A DNA stretch of 64,000 nucleotides from assembly GCF_007859655.1 (NCBI RefSeq), contig NZ_CP042304.1, forward strand, positions 1,798,001 through 1,862,000. The letters run 5' to 3'. A program made the position numbers and the translations under genes. The first letter of the stretch is position 1, and every line of letters starts with the position of its first letter. The DNA comes from Devosia ginsengisoli. Its GTDB lineage: Bacteria > Pseudomonadota > Alphaproteobacteria > Rhizobiales > Devosiaceae. Below are positions 1 through 8,290 of this stretch, one piece after another. Under the pieces are notes generated by a model. It searched no databases, was not told where the DNA came from, and saw nothing but the letters and a program-made list of their open reading frames with translations.

Positions 1-2
1 AT

Positions 3-56
3 CGCGTGCGCGAACGCGACCGCTCGCTGCGCCAGCGCAGTTTCGCCGCGTCCTGA
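3..56 (+). CDS. 3' end of an unidentified gene (partial)
   Basis: Only the last 17 codons would lie in the window. The frame reads an Arg/Glu-rich tail (RVRERDRSLRQRSFAAS) that stops with TGA at 54-56. The charged composition suits a real C-terminus, and no competing gene covers these bases, but the piece is too short to name a family. It could equally be an accidental open frame. Confidence 0.3.
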   Translation, partial: RVRERDRSLRQRSFAAS

Positions 57-84
57 TCGCCGGCAATTTCCGCCAAACAACCTT

Positions 85-107
85 CGCGGCAACGCAAAAT
101 TGCCGCG
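85..107. other. Perfect stem-loop, possible terminator of the leftward partial gene
   Basis: CGCGGCAA at 85-92 pairs perfectly with TTGCCGCG at 100-107 around a 7-base loop. It lies between the end of the partial gene at 56 and the next start at 174. No clear T run follows on either strand, so calling it a terminator is only a suggestion. Confidence 0.35.
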
Positions 108-173
108 ATTGGCCGGCCACTCTTGTCCATCGCCAACGCCGTCACCAGATGAGCGTGAACAGGGAGACGTTCT

Positions 174-614
174 ATGGACACCAAGGCCGCAATTCTCGCC
201 CTCATGAGCGTCTGGGGCGTCGGCACCTGTGCCACCCTGCCTGCAAATGCGCAGGACGTTGACGACGCCACCGAAGACGCGGTTGATGATGTGGGCGACA
301 GCGAAAATCCGCTGCTCAACAAGGTCTGGGTCCGCACCGATGCCGACCCTGCTTTGCCCGGCCCCATGCAAATTTTTCTCGGCGACGGCACGCTGGTGAC
401 CGACAGTTGCTGGGAGACCTATCGGCTGAGCAAATGGCAGCAGGTATCCGACACCGCGATCAGCTGGGACGAGGACGGCATGACCATCAACGCCGACATT
501 GCCAGCGTCAGCGACACCGAACTGGTGCTGAGCCTCAAGCTGGGCAGCGACGTGCAGGAACAGCATTTCGCCGTGGCCGAAGCGCCCTATGTATGCCCGG
601 ACATGGTGAAGTAA
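174..614 (+). CDS. Small secreted protein of unknown function
   Basis: A 146-residue protein with a hydrophobic N-terminal segment (about residues 5-26) ending in ANAQ, which reads as a Sec signal peptide with cleavage after Ala. The mature part is acidic and begins with a run rich in Asp and Val. It then has a pattern of short beta strands (VWVR, MQIFLGDG, LVLSLKLG) and two cysteines (in DSCWE and YVCPD), suggesting a small periplasmic beta domain of lipocalin-like or META-like size. I do not recognise a named family. It stands alone, convergent with the toxin-antitoxin pair that follows. Confidence 0.6.
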   Translation: MDTKAAILALMSVWGVGTCATLPANAQDVDDATEDAVDDVGDSENPLLNKVWVRTDADPALPGPMQIFLGDGTLVTDSCWETYRLSKWQQVSDTAISWDEDGMTINADIASVSDTELVLSLKLGSDVQEQHFAVAEAPYVCPDMVK

Positions 615-631
615 GCGAATATCTCGTTGGT

Positions 632-913
632 TCAGGCGGCGTTTAGAACCCGCAACTCGACATGCAGCCCTGCCGCCCCGACCAGACTGACCAGCATGTC
701 CAGGCTGAACAGCTCTATCTTGCCGCGCAGCAAGTCGGAGACGCGCGGCTGGGTCACGCCGAGCCGTCGCGCCGCTTCTGCCTGCGTCCATGCCTGCGCC
801 CGGATATGTCGTTCCAGCGCCATCATCAGCGCCGACCGCAGCTTCATGTTCTCGGCTTCTGCCGGCGTCGCTTCAATGGCGTCCCAGACACTGGAAAAGG
901 TTTGATCGCTCAT
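632..913 (-). CDS. XRE-family antitoxin of a HigBA-like module
   Basis: A 93-residue protein whose central part (about residues 40-75) is a helix-turn-helix of the Xre/Cro type: WTQAEAARRLGVTQPRVSDLLRGK has the usual turn and recognition helix. The N-terminal 35 residues are an acidic helix that could wrap the partner toxin. Its start codon overlaps the stop of the upstream gene (ATGA at 910-913), so the pair is translationally coupled with the toxin first, as in higBA loci. The expected role is to neutralise the RelE/HigB-like toxin and, with it, to repress the promoter at about 1249-1276. Confidence 0.85.
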   Translation of the reverse strand: MSDQTFSSVWDAIEATPAEAENMKLRSALMMALERHIRAQAWTQAEAARRLGVTQPRVSDLLRGKIELFSLDMLVSLVGAAGLHVELRVLNAA

Positions 914-1242
914 CGGATTAAGTCCTTCATCAGATCGGCATAGCGCTTTGCCGCCAGGCCCAAATCTGTCTTGCTGGTCTTCTGTGTCTTCTTCTGAAAG
1001 CGATGCAACACGAAGACCGCTTCGGCGAATCTGGCAACATAGATGACCCGGAATGCCCCGGCAGCATCTCGGATACGGATTTCCTGCACGCCCGGCCCGA
1101 CTGTCGGCATGGGCTTCCAGTCGGTAGGCGCTTCGCCTGCCTGGACCCGGTCAAGCTGATACCCGGCCTCGCGCCGCGCTGCCTGCGGAAAGGCCCGCAG
1201 ATCGCTTAGGGCGCTGCCCCGGAACACCAGCCCCCTGCTCAT
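910..1242 (-). CDS. RelE/HigB-like toxin (phage Gp49-like family)
   Basis: A 110-residue basic protein with the pattern of the Gp49/HigB family: an early LSDLRAFPQAARREAGYQL helix, then the strand block VQEIRIRDAAGAFRVIYVA and VFVLHRFQKKTQKT, and a C-terminal helix LAAKRYADLMK. Families of this type cleave mRNA on the ribosome. An open frame extends further upstream, but the ATG at 1242 is preferred because a well-formed promoter and operator lie directly in front of it. The stop overlaps the antitoxin start by four bases. The promoter geometry predicts a leaderless message, since no Shine-Dalgarno sequence fits between the -10 element and the ATG. Confidence 0.82.
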   Translation of the reverse strand: MSRGLVFRGSALSDLRAFPQAARREAGYQLDRVQAGEAPTDWKPMPTVGPGVQEIRIRDAAGAFRVIYVARFAEAVFVLHRFQKKTQKTSKTDLGLAAKRYADLMKDLIR

Positions 1243-1248
1243 GGCCCA

Positions 1249-1276
1249 AATATACAAGTTTTTGTATAATTCACAA
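1249..1276 (-). promoter_or_regulatory. Promoter and operator of the HigBA-like module
   Basis: Read on the minus strand, TTGTGA (1271-1276), a 16-base spacer and TATATT (1249-1254) form a sigma-70-like promoter. Six bases separate the -10 element from the ATG. A perfect inverted repeat, TATACAA at 1251-1257 and TTGTATA at 1262-1268 with a 4-base spacer, lies between the two elements. That is the expected place for autorepression by the antitoxin. The operator role is inferred. Confidence 0.65.
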
Positions 1277-1315
1277 GTGCCATGCAACCGGGGCACATTG
1301 GGTCGCTCCGAAACC

Positions 1316-3251
1316 CTACAATACCACCTGCGTCCCGATCTCCACGACGCGGCCGGTGGGGATGTGGAAATATTCCGTCGCGTCGCTGGCATTGCGGGCC
1401 AGCCGCGTGAACAGCCGGTCCTGCCAGTAGCGCAGCGGGCTGCCCGATTTCGGGCCGGGCTTCAGCGAGCGGCGGGACAGGAAGAACGAGGTCGACATGA
1501 TGTCGAACTTCCAGCCCAGCTTGCGGCCCAGGGCCAAGGCCTTGGGAATATTCGGGCTTTCCATATAGCCGAAGGTGACGACGACACGGCTGAACAGCTC
1601 GTTATAGGCGTCGATGGTGACCTTCTCGTCGTCGGGCACGCGCGGCGAGGCCGAGGTGCGGACGGTGAGGATCACGTTCTGCTCATGCAGCACCTTGTAG
1701 TGCTTGAGGCTGTGCAGCAGTGCCGTGGGGGCGCCCTCGATATCGCTGGTGAGGAACACTGCCGTGCCAGGCACCAGCGTCGGCTTTTTCTTGGCGAGGT
1801 TATCGACCAGGAATTGTAGCGGTACCTCGTCGCGGCGGGTCTTTTCCGACAGGCGCTGCCGGCCGGCCATCCAGCTCCACATGACCAGCGCCACCATGGC
1901 AGCAACCGCCGCCGGCACCCAGCCACCCTGGAACAGCTTGGCGGCATTGGCGGCAAAGAATCCGCCATCGATGAAGGTGAAGATAATGCCGAAGGCGATG
2001 ACCGCGGCGGGGTGCCACTTCCAGTTGCGCCACATCACCACCACAAGCAGGGACAGCGTCACGATCATCACGCCGGACACGGCAATGCCATAGGCATTGG
2101 ACAGCGCGCTGGAACTGCCGAAGGCCAGCACCAGCACCAGAACCCCGACCATCAGCATGGTGTTGATCTGCGGCATGTAGACCTGGCCGCTCTGGGTTTC
2201 GGACGTATGCGTCACCACCATGCGCGGCAGCATATTGAGCGCGATGGCCTGTTGGGCCAGGCTATAGGTGCCCGAAATCACCGCCTGGCTGGCAATGATC
2301 GTCGCCAGCGTGGCAAGGCCCACAAAGGGCAGCAAGGCCCATTCCGGCTGCATTTCGAAGAAGGGACTGTCGATATTTTCGACGCCCGCTTCGAGCACAA
2401 AGGCGCCCTGCCCGAAATAGTTGAGCAGCAGGCAGGGAAAGACCAGGCTGAACCAGGCCAGCACGATCGGCCGGCGGCCGAAATGGCCGAGATCGACATA
2501 AAGCGCTTCCGCACCGGTCACGGCCAGGAAGATGGCGCCGAGCACCACGAAGGCGATGGCGAAATGCGTCGCCAGGAATTGCAGCCCGAGCAGCGGATTG
2601 AGCGCCCAGAGCACGGCCGGATAGTCGATGATATGGACCAGGCCGGAAAAGCCGAGCACCAGGAACCACAACGCCGTTATCGGCCCGAACACGATCGACA
2701 CTTTCGCCGTGCCGAATTTCTGCACGAAGAACACGCCGACAATGATGACCAGCGTGATCGGCACCACCCAGCGTTCCATGCCGGGGGCGACCAGTTGCAC
2801 GCCTTCCACCGCCGACAGCACCGAAATGGCCGGCGTGATGATGGCATCGCCGAAGAACATGGCGGCGCCGAGCACGCCGAGCACCGTGATCCAGACCGGC
2901 GGATTGGTGAAGGTCTTGCGCGCCAGCGCCATCAACGACAGCGTGCCGCCTTCGCCATTATTGTCGGCGCGGGTGACGAAGAACACGTATTTCAGCGAAA
3001 CGGTCAGCGTCAGCGCCCAGATGATGAGCGAGAGCAGGCCCAGGATTTCGCTGTCGCTCGACGCCGCGCCGGGACGAATATGCATCGCCTGGCGGAAGGC
3101 ATAGATCGGGCTGGTGCCGATATCGCCATAGACGACGCCGAGTGCGCCCATCAGCAAGATGGGAAGATCCTTGCGGGAATGTGAGTGGCTGGTGAGGTCG
3201 CTCGCATCGACGCCGGCGGGGGGAACCGCCGGCCGTGTTCGTCTGCGTCAT
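1316..3251 (-). CDS. kup: Low-affinity potassium transporter Kup, with an apparent N-terminal frameshift
   Basis: Proton-coupled K+ uptake protein of the inner membrane (KUP/HAK/KT family). The body has the family signature GALGVVYGDIGTSPIYAFR, a dozen hydrophobic segments and a hydrophilic C-terminal domain of about 150 residues. The uninterrupted frame covers 1316-3157 and could only begin at a TTG inside the first conserved block. Upstream, a different frame starts with ATG at 3251 behind AAGG and reads MTQTNTAGGSP. It joins the Kup frame (AGVDASDL...RKDLPI) only if one C is removed from the C6 run at 3218-3223. The distance from 3251 to 1316 is 3n+1, consistent with one extra base. The C6 run may be a sequencing error, a slippery tract or a real mutation. 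Confidence 0.9.
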
Positions 3252-3382
3252 GAACCTTGTGCTCTCTTGGTCAAAGGCGGGCGCCGCTATACACCGCCCC
3301 GTCGTCACACACAACACGCTCCCATCACAATGGTTCAAAACCAGCAGGGGCCGCCCCTCACGGAGCGACCACCCGATATAGA

Positions 3383-3416
3383 AAACAGCGAGGGCTGCCC
3401 CTTTCGGAGCAGCCCT
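3383..3416 (-). terminator. Rho-independent terminator of the FMN reductase gene
   Basis: AGGGCTGC at 3391-3398 pairs with GCAGCCCT at 3409-3416 across a 10-base loop. On the minus strand the stem is followed within a few bases by TTTT. It lies just downstream of the reductase stop at 3453. Confidence 0.75.
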
Positions 3417-3452
3417 GGCCTGTAAACGAAGATATGGAGGTCTTCGTAAGGT

Positions 3453-4064
3453 TTATTCGGCGGCCTGGGCGACAGCCTCGTCTTCACGGGCGGCCTTGGT
3501 GGCCTGGCCCCACCAGACGAGCTGGTCCAGCATGTCCTTGGCCGAGTTGCCGATCGCGGGCTCGATGTCGGTCAGGGTCTTGGTACCGCCGAAGCCGGGA
3601 TGCACGGCCATGAAGTCGGCGCCGGCAATGTGGACGGCCGAACGGGTCGAAACCATCTGCAGCTCGACACCGATCGTGCGCAGGTTTTCGATGGCGCGGG
3701 CGCCACCAACCGAACCGTAACCGACGGCGCCGAATACCTTCTTGTTCCAGTTGGTATAGGCTTGGTCGATCGCGTTCTTCAGCGCACCGGTGATGGCGCG
3801 GTTATATTCAGCGGTGACGAAGATATAGCCGTCGAATTCGCTGATCTTGTTCTGCCACTTGACGGCATTCGCATTGGCCGACGGGACCCAGGCATTGGAA
3901 GCCATTTCGTCGAAGAACGGCAGGTCGAAATCGCGGATATCGACGATCTCGGCTTCGATCTCGGGACGTTCATTGGCCTTTTCGAGGATCCACTTCGCCG
4001 GAATCTCACCAAAGCGGGTCGGGCGGGTGGACGAAATAATAACGGCAATCTTGAGTTTGGACAT
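3453..4064 (-). CDS. NAD(P)H-dependent FMN reductase
   Basis: A 203-residue flavodoxin-fold oxidoreductase of the NADPH-dependent FMN reductase family. The phosphate-binding start IAVIISSTRPTRFGE (about residues 5-19), the central FVTAEYNRAITGALKNAID (about 82-100) and the Gly-rich GAVGYGSVGGARAIE loop are all typical. Such enzymes reduce free or bound FMN, or act as quinone/azo reductases, in the cytoplasm; the substrate cannot be told from sequence. The gene is monocistronic, with its own terminator and more than 300 bases upstream. Confidence 0.88.
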   Translation of the reverse strand: MSKLKIAVIISSTRPTRFGEIPAKWILEKANERPEIEAEIVDIRDFDLPFFDEMASNAWVPSANANAVKWQNKISEFDGYIFVTAEYNRAITGALKNAIDQAYTNWNKKVFGAVGYGSVGGARAIENLRTIGVELQMVSTRSAVHIAGADFMAVHPGFGGTKTLTDIEPAIGNSAKDMLDQLVWWGQATKAAREDEAVAQAAE

Positions 4065-4381
4065 TGGAAGCCCTCCTTGGTAACAAATCGTAACTGAGGC
4101 GATATATGTGCCTACCGAGACCGCTCACAAGGAGGCACTTTGTTGTGGTGCGGAGACACCGGGCTGCCTAGGGAACATTTATGTAAGTATTGGAGGGAAC
4201 TGGTGTTTTTCCCGATTGCGGCACCGCCGGGTCCATCCCCGCGCCGCTATCGGCACCGCTCGCTGACGGAGCGTTCGACACAAGGCAACAATCGCGCGGG
4301 GTACCCCCATGAATCCGGGTTGGCGGCGACCGGGCAGCGGACTAAGCCAGCCGTGGGGCACATTCATCGGGAGGGATTATC
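4065..4381. other. 317-base intergenic stretch between divergent genes
   Basis: This region separates the FMN reductase from the small secreted protein on the other strand. It must hold both promoters. A GC-poor patch (around 4085-4110, GATATATG) is a plausible promoter core for the reductase. No convincing gene, RNA fold or terminator was found; short open frames here have no protein-like composition. Confidence 0.4.
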
Positions 4382-4708
4382 ATGCTCAGAACGTCAGCGG
4401 CCTTCGCGCTGGCCATCATGGCCATGGGCACGATCGACGCCGCGGCGCAGGATCGGCACGTGCGCATCAACAACAACACGTCCTACGACATCATCGAATT
4501 CTATGCGTCCAACAAGGGATCGCGCTCATGGGAAGAGGACATTCTGGGCCGCAGCATCCTGCCGGCGGGCCATAGCGTCGTCATCAATATCGACGACGGC
4601 AGCGGCTACTGCAAATACGACTTCCTGGCCGTTTTCGAGGACGGGGAAGAGCTGACCAAATACGACAACAATGTCTGCGAGTTGAGCCAGTTCAGCTACA
4701 CAGACTAG
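4382..4708 (+). CDS. Small secreted protein of unknown function
   Basis: A 108-residue protein with a clear signal peptide (MLRTSAAFALAIMAMG then AAAQ, cleavage near residue 22). The mature part starts VRINNNTSYDIIEFYASN. It is acidic, contains two cysteines (GYCKYDF and NVCELSQF) that could form a disulfide, and has the look of a single beta-sandwich domain. Similar small periplasmic proteins occur in Hyphomicrobiales, but I know no function. The ATG is preceded by GGGAGG (about 4370-4375), which fixes the start. Confidence 0.7.
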   Translation: MLRTSAAFALAIMAMGTIDAAAQDRHVRINNNTSYDIIEFYASNKGSRSWEEDILGRSILPAGHSVVINIDDGSGYCKYDFLAVFEDGEELTKYDNNVCELSQFSYTD

Positions 4709-4742
4709 GCCGGGCGGCGCTGGTTCGCGCCAGCGCCCTCCC

Positions 4743-5486
4743 CTAGCTTCCCAAGACGGCGCGATATTGCCGCACCGCTTGGGCAAAGCCGACCAGCAGC
4801 GCATCGGCCGTGAGCCCATGCCCGATGGACACTTCATCGACATGCGGCACGGCCGACTGGAATGCCGGCAGATTGGCCAGAGTCAGGTCATGCCCGGCAT
4901 TGACCCCGAGCCCCGCAGCCTTGGCCGCCTGTGCCGTATGGGCCAGGGCCGCCAGTTCGCGCACGGCGCGGTCGGGATCGTCGTAGCAACCACCATAGGG
5001 GCCGGTATAGAGTTCGATCCGGTCGGCGCCCGTGGCCCGTGCCGCCGCGACACCCTCCGTGCCCGCATCGGGATCGCAGAACAGCGATATGCGCCGGTTC
5101 GGCGCCTTGAGGCGCTGCACCACCGAAGTGAGGAAATTGCCCTTGCCGCGGAAATCCCAGCCATGGTCGGAGGTCGCCTGTGCCGGATCATCAGGCACCA
5201 GCGTCACCTGTTGCGGGTTCACCTGATCGATCAGGGTGAAAAAGTCCTCGCTGGGATAGCCTTCGATATTGAATTCGGCTGCCGGATATTCGGACCGCAG
5301 CAATGTGGCGAGATCGAATACGTCACCGCGCCTTATATGCCGCTCATCGGGCCGCGGATGCACGGTGACGCCGCTGGCGCCGGCATCGAGCACCACCCGC
5401 GCCAGACCGACCACACTCGGCCATGGCAGGTCGCGCCGATTGCGGAGTTGCGCGATGGCATTGAGATTGACGGAAAGAAGGGTCAT
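4743..5486 (-). CDS. pdxJ: Pyridoxine 5'-phosphate synthase PdxJ
   Basis: Condenses 1-deoxy-xylulose 5-phosphate with 3-amino-2-oxopropyl phosphate to make pyridoxine 5'-phosphate, the ring-closing step of DXP-dependent vitamin B6 synthesis in the cytoplasm. At 247 residues it has the usual length. The opening [14 protein letters not shown], the catalytic [17 protein letters not shown] block (about residues 39-55), the FNIEGYP strand and the [14 protein letters not shown] segment are family hallmarks of the TIM barrel. It follows ilvH on the same strand after 92 bases. Those bases contain a 24-base perfect palindrome only 6 bases from the start codon, which could control translation. Confidence 0.96.
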   Translation of the reverse strand: MTLLSVNLNAIAQLRNRRDLPWPSVVGLARVVLDAGASGVTVHPRPDERHIRRGDVFDLATLLRSEYPAAEFNIEGYPSEDFFTLIDQVNPQQVTLVPDDPAQATSDHGWDFRGKGNFLTSVVQRLKAPNRRISLFCDPDAGTEGVAAARATGADRIELYTGPYGGCYDDPDRAVRELAALAHTAQAAKAAGLGVNAGHDLTLANLPAFQSAVPHVDEVSIGHGLTADALLVGFAQAVRQYRAVLGS

Positions 5487-5492
5487 GGGCCG

Positions 5493-5516
5493 GCCTGCAC
5501 GAAATTTCGTGCAGGC
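5493..5516. promoter_or_regulatory. 24-base perfect palindrome in front of pdxJ
   Basis: GCCTGCACGAAA at 5493-5504 is followed directly by its exact reverse complement to 5516. It begins six bases upstream of the pdxJ ATG and covers the place where a ribosome binding site would be. It could be an operator, a translational hairpin, or the end signal of the ilv transcript; no U run follows on the minus strand, so a terminator is the least likely. Confidence 0.5.
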
Positions 5517-5578
5517 TTACACCATGGCGGGGCGCCTGCCCAATCGAACCTTGTGATAGGTCCGATCAGGCTGGTCGA

Positions 5579-6133
5579 TCACATGCCCTGCTGGCCGCGC
5601 GAGATGGCCGCGAGGCCGGTGCGCACCACTTCCACCAGTCCGAGCGGCTGCATCAGCCCGATGAAGCTGTCGATCTTGCCCGGCTTGCCGGTGACTTCGA
5701 AGACGAAGCTCTCGACCGTGGCATCGACGATCTGGGCGCGGAAGGCGTCAGCCAGCCGCAGGGTCTCGGCGCGATGCTCGCCCGAGCCAGCCACCTTGAT
5801 CAGGGCCAGCTCGCGCTCCAGCGAAGCGCCTTCCGTGGTCAGGTCATGCACCTTGTGCACGGGCACGAGGCGCTCGAGCTGCAGCTTGATCTGCACCAGC
5901 GTACGCGGCGTGGCGGTGACGACGACAGTGATGCGACTAAGTCGACGGCCGTGTTCGGTCTCACTGACGGTGAGGCTTTCGATATTGTAGCCGCGGGCCG
6001 AGAACAGGCCCACGACGCGGGCCAGGATGCCCGGCTCGTTATCGACCAGCACCGAGAGCGTATGCCGCTCGATGTCCTGGGTTTCCTTGGTGATGAAATA
6101 GGCCGAGCCGGTCGGCTGCAGATGTGCGTTCAT
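5579..6133 (-). CDS. ilvH: Acetolactate synthase small (regulatory) subunit
   Basis: Regulatory subunit of acetohydroxyacid synthase. It activates the catalytic subunit and makes it sensitive to valine. The 184 residues have the N-terminal ACT domain (HTLSVLVDNEPGILARVVGL, GYNIESLTV, about residues 24-60) and the C-terminal ALS_ss_C domain (FRAQIVDATVESFVFEVTG). It follows ilvI after 23 bases, so both are expected on one transcript governed by the attenuator upstream of ilvI. Confidence 0.95.
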   Translation of the reverse strand: MNAHLQPTGSAYFITKETQDIERHTLSVLVDNEPGILARVVGLFSARGYNIESLTVSETEHGRRLSRITVVVTATPRTLVQIKLQLERLVPVHKVHDLTTEGASLERELALIKVAGSGEHRAETLRLADAFRAQIVDATVESFVFEVTGKPGKIDSFIGLMQPLGLVEVVRTGLAAISRGQQGM

Positions 6134-6156
6134 GTGCGTTTCTCCTCTGCAGCGCC

Positions 6157-7926
6157 CTAGACGAGCGCCCGTCCCTTCTCGTCGATGATGTCGCCGATAT
6201 TGGCGGTGTCGGGCAGGATGATTTCGTTATGCGGCTTGCCCGACGGAATCATCGGCAGGCAGTTCTCGTCTTTCTCGACCAGCACGTCGAACAGCACCGG
6301 GCCGTCATAGTCGAGCATTTCGGCAATGGCGGCGTCGAGTTCAGTCGGGTTGTCGCACCGGATACCCTTGCCGCCATAGGCCTCGGCCAGCTTGACGAAA
6401 TCGGGCAGAGATTCCGAATAGGAATGCGCATAGCGCGACCCATGCAGCAGGTCCTGCCACTGGCGAACCATGCCCATGCGCTCATTGTTGAGGATGAAGA
6501 TCTTGATCGGCAGGCGATACTGCACCGCCGTCGAGAGTTCCTGCATCGTCATCTGCACCGAGGCTTCCCCGGCAATGTCGATCACCAGCGCGTCGGGATG
6601 GGCAACCTGCACGCCGACCGCGGCCGGCAGGCCATAGCCCATCGTGCCCAGGCCACCCGAAGTCATCCAGTGGTTCGGCTTGTCGAAGTGGAAATGCTGG
6701 GCGGCCCACATCTGGTGCTGGCCGACCTCGGTGGTGATGAACACTTCCTTGCTCTGCTGCTTCGTCGCCTCGTAGAGGCGCTGAATGGCATATTGCGGCT
6801 TGATGACCGTGTCGGAATTCTTGAAATTGAACGAGCCGACATCGCGCCATTTCTGGATCTGCTTCCACCACGGCGCGATGGCCTCGCTGCGAGGCTGGTT
6901 GGTCTTGCTGCGCCAGACGCGGACCATTTCGGACAGCACGCGCTCGCAATCGCCGATGATCGGCAGGTCGACATGCACGACCTTGTTGATCGAGCTGGGG
7001 TCGATATCGACATGGATCTTGCGGCTGTTGGGCGAAAAGGCATCGACCCTTCCGGTGATACGGTCATCGAACCGCGCGCCGATATTGATCATCACGTCGC
7101 AATCATGCATCGCCAGGTTCGCTTCGTAGCTACCATGCATGCCCAGCATGCCCAGCCATTGCGGATTGGACGCGGGGAAGGCGCCCAGCCCCATCAGCGT
7201 CGAGGTCACCGGAAAGCCGGTGAGTTCGGCGAGTTCGCGCAACTGCTCGGAAGCCTGCGGCCCGGCATTGATGACGCCGCCGCCGGTATAGAAGACCGGC
7301 CGCTCGGCCCTGAGCATGAGATCGACCGCCGCCTCGATGGCAGCCGCATCGCCATCCATCTGCGGGCGGTAGCTCTGGTGGCGCAGGGTATCGAGATCGG
7401 GCTTGTAATAGTCGCCCAGCGCAAACTGGATATCCTTGGGAATGTCGATGACCACCGGACCAGGGCGGCCGGTCGTGGCGATGAGGAAGGCCTCATGCAT
7501 GATGCGCGGCAGGTCTTCGACCCGCTTCACCAGGTAATTATACTTGGTGCAGCTGCGGGTAATACCGACCGTGTCGCATTCCTGGAAGCCGTCGGTACCG
7601 ATCAGCGTCGTCGGCACCTGCGCGGTGATGCAGACCATGGGGATGGAATCCATCAGCGCATCGGTGAGGCCGGTGACCGCATTGGTGGCGCCGGGACCGG
7701 AGGTGACCAGCACGACGCCGGGCTTGCCGGTGGAGCGCGCATAGCCTTCGGCCATGTGGGTCGCGCCCTGCTCGTGCCGCACCAGGATATGCTGGACCAC
7801 ATCCTGCTGGAACATCGCGTCATAGATCGGCAGGGCCGCGCCACCCGGATAGCCGAAGATATGTTCGACTCCCTGGTCGGCGAGCGCCTGGATCACCATT
7901 TCCGCGCCGGTCATTTTTTCGGCCAT
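6157..7926 (-). CDS. ilvI: Acetolactate synthase large (catalytic) subunit
   Basis: Thiamine-diphosphate enzyme that makes acetolactate or acetohydroxybutyrate in branched-chain amino acid synthesis. It has the three TPP-enzyme domains in order: the pyrimidine-binding N-domain (GVEHIFGYPGGAALPIYDA, RHEQGATHMAEGYAR), the central FAD domain and the PP-binding C-domain (IAGEASVQMTMQELSTA, ILNNERMGMVRQWQ). The open frame reaches 7980, but ATG at 7926 is chosen because AGGAAGG lies about 8 bases upstream and MAEKMTGAEMVIQAL is the usual family start; this gives 589 residues. A leader peptide and terminator hairpin precede it. Confidence 0.95.
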   Translation of the reverse strand: MAEKMTGAEMVIQALADQGVEHIFGYPGGAALPIYDAMFQQDVVQHILVRHEQGATHMAEGYARSTGKPGVVLVTSGPGATNAVTGLTDALMDSIPMVCITAQVPTTLIGTDGFQECDTVGITRSCTKYNYLVKRVEDLPRIMHEAFLIATTGRPGPVVIDIPKDIQFALGDYYKPDLDTLRHQSYRPQMDGDAAAIEAAVDLMLRAERPVFYTGGGVINAGPQASEQLRELAELTGFPVTSTLMGLGAFPASNPQWLGMLGMHGSYEANLAMHDCDVMINIGARFDDRITGRVDAFSPNSRKIHVDIDPSSINKVVHVDLPIIGDCERVLSEMVRVWRSKTNQPRSEAIAPWWKQIQKWRDVGSFNFKNSDTVIKPQYAIQRLYEATKQQSKEVFITTEVGQHQMWAAQHFHFDKPNHWMTSGGLGTMGYGLPAAVGVQVAHPDALVIDIAGEASVQMTMQELSTAVQYRLPIKIFILNNERMGMVRQWQDLLHGSRYAHSYSESLPDFVKLAEAYGGKGIRCDNPTELDAAIAEMLDYDGPVLFDVLVEKDENCLPMIPSGKPHNEIILPDTANIGDIIDEKGRALV

Positions 7927-7982
7927 CGTCAATTCCTTCCTAAAGTCCGGCCCAGTCTCGTAGCGGCGAAAACCGGGCACAT

Positions 7983-8003
7983 AAAAAAGGCCCCATCGGG
8001 ACC
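7983..8003 (-). terminator. Attenuator terminator of the ilvI-ilvH operon
   Basis: On the minus strand GGTCCC, a GAT loop and GGGGCC form a 6-bp stem (7989-8003) with one G-T pair, followed at once by TTTTTT (7983-7988). It lies between the ilv leader peptide and ilvI. That position and its strength fit a transcription attenuator controlled by ribosome stalling on the leader. Confidence 0.8.
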
Positions 8004-8035
8004 TGTTTTCAGCGCACCAGCTATCGCGCGGGGTT

Positions 8036-8116
8036 TTACCCCACGTTGCCGATGCGCCTACCTACTACGAGAATGAGTGCCCGCACGGGACCTCTCCATG
8101 AAACTTGCGGTCGCAT
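8036..8116 (-). CDS. ilv operon leader peptide (attenuation)
   Basis: A 26-codon open frame (ATG at 8114-8116, TAA at 8036-8038) that is too short for normal gene calling. It contains the block Ala-Leu-Ile-Leu-Val-Val (residues 13-18), with one more Ile and two further Val residues elsewhere in the peptide. This is the expected signature of a leader that senses charged branched-chain tRNAs. A small GGGG/CCCC hairpin overlaps its stop, and the terminator hairpin at 7983-8003 follows 32 bases later. The layout matches classic ilv attenuation: ample Leu/Ile/Val lets the terminator form, starvation stalls the ribosome and allows readthrough into ilvI. Confidence 0.82.
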   Translation of the reverse strand: MRPQVSWRGPVRALILVVGRRIGNVG

Positions 8117-8290
8117 TGATAGGTGCAATGCCGCGAAGGTGTCAATGGGCCTGCCGCAGATTGTCGGGCCACCATGCCCGTCTGAACCAAAAACCGTGGA
8201 GGAGCATTCCGTCTGTGCGCAAAACAGGTGGCCATTGGTTCAGACAATGCTATTGGCGCGGGATACGGTTTTATGACGGTTTGATGACAG

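Noticed and set aside
2012..3184. A 390-codon plus-strand open frame opposite kup
   Set aside because: Low-complexity His/Gln/Arg-rich shadow of Kup.
3252..3452. A K+ or c-di-AMP riboswitch in front of kup
   Set aside because: No conserved fold could be recognised; such switches are not typical for alphaproteobacteria.
4140..4655. Open frame starting upstream of the small secreted protein
   Set aside because: Overlaps the gene at 4382 in another frame and has no signal or family features.
6124..8076. A 650-codon plus-strand open frame opposite the ilv genes
   Set aside because: Antisense to ilvI and ilvH; composition shows no protein-like pattern, no start signal.
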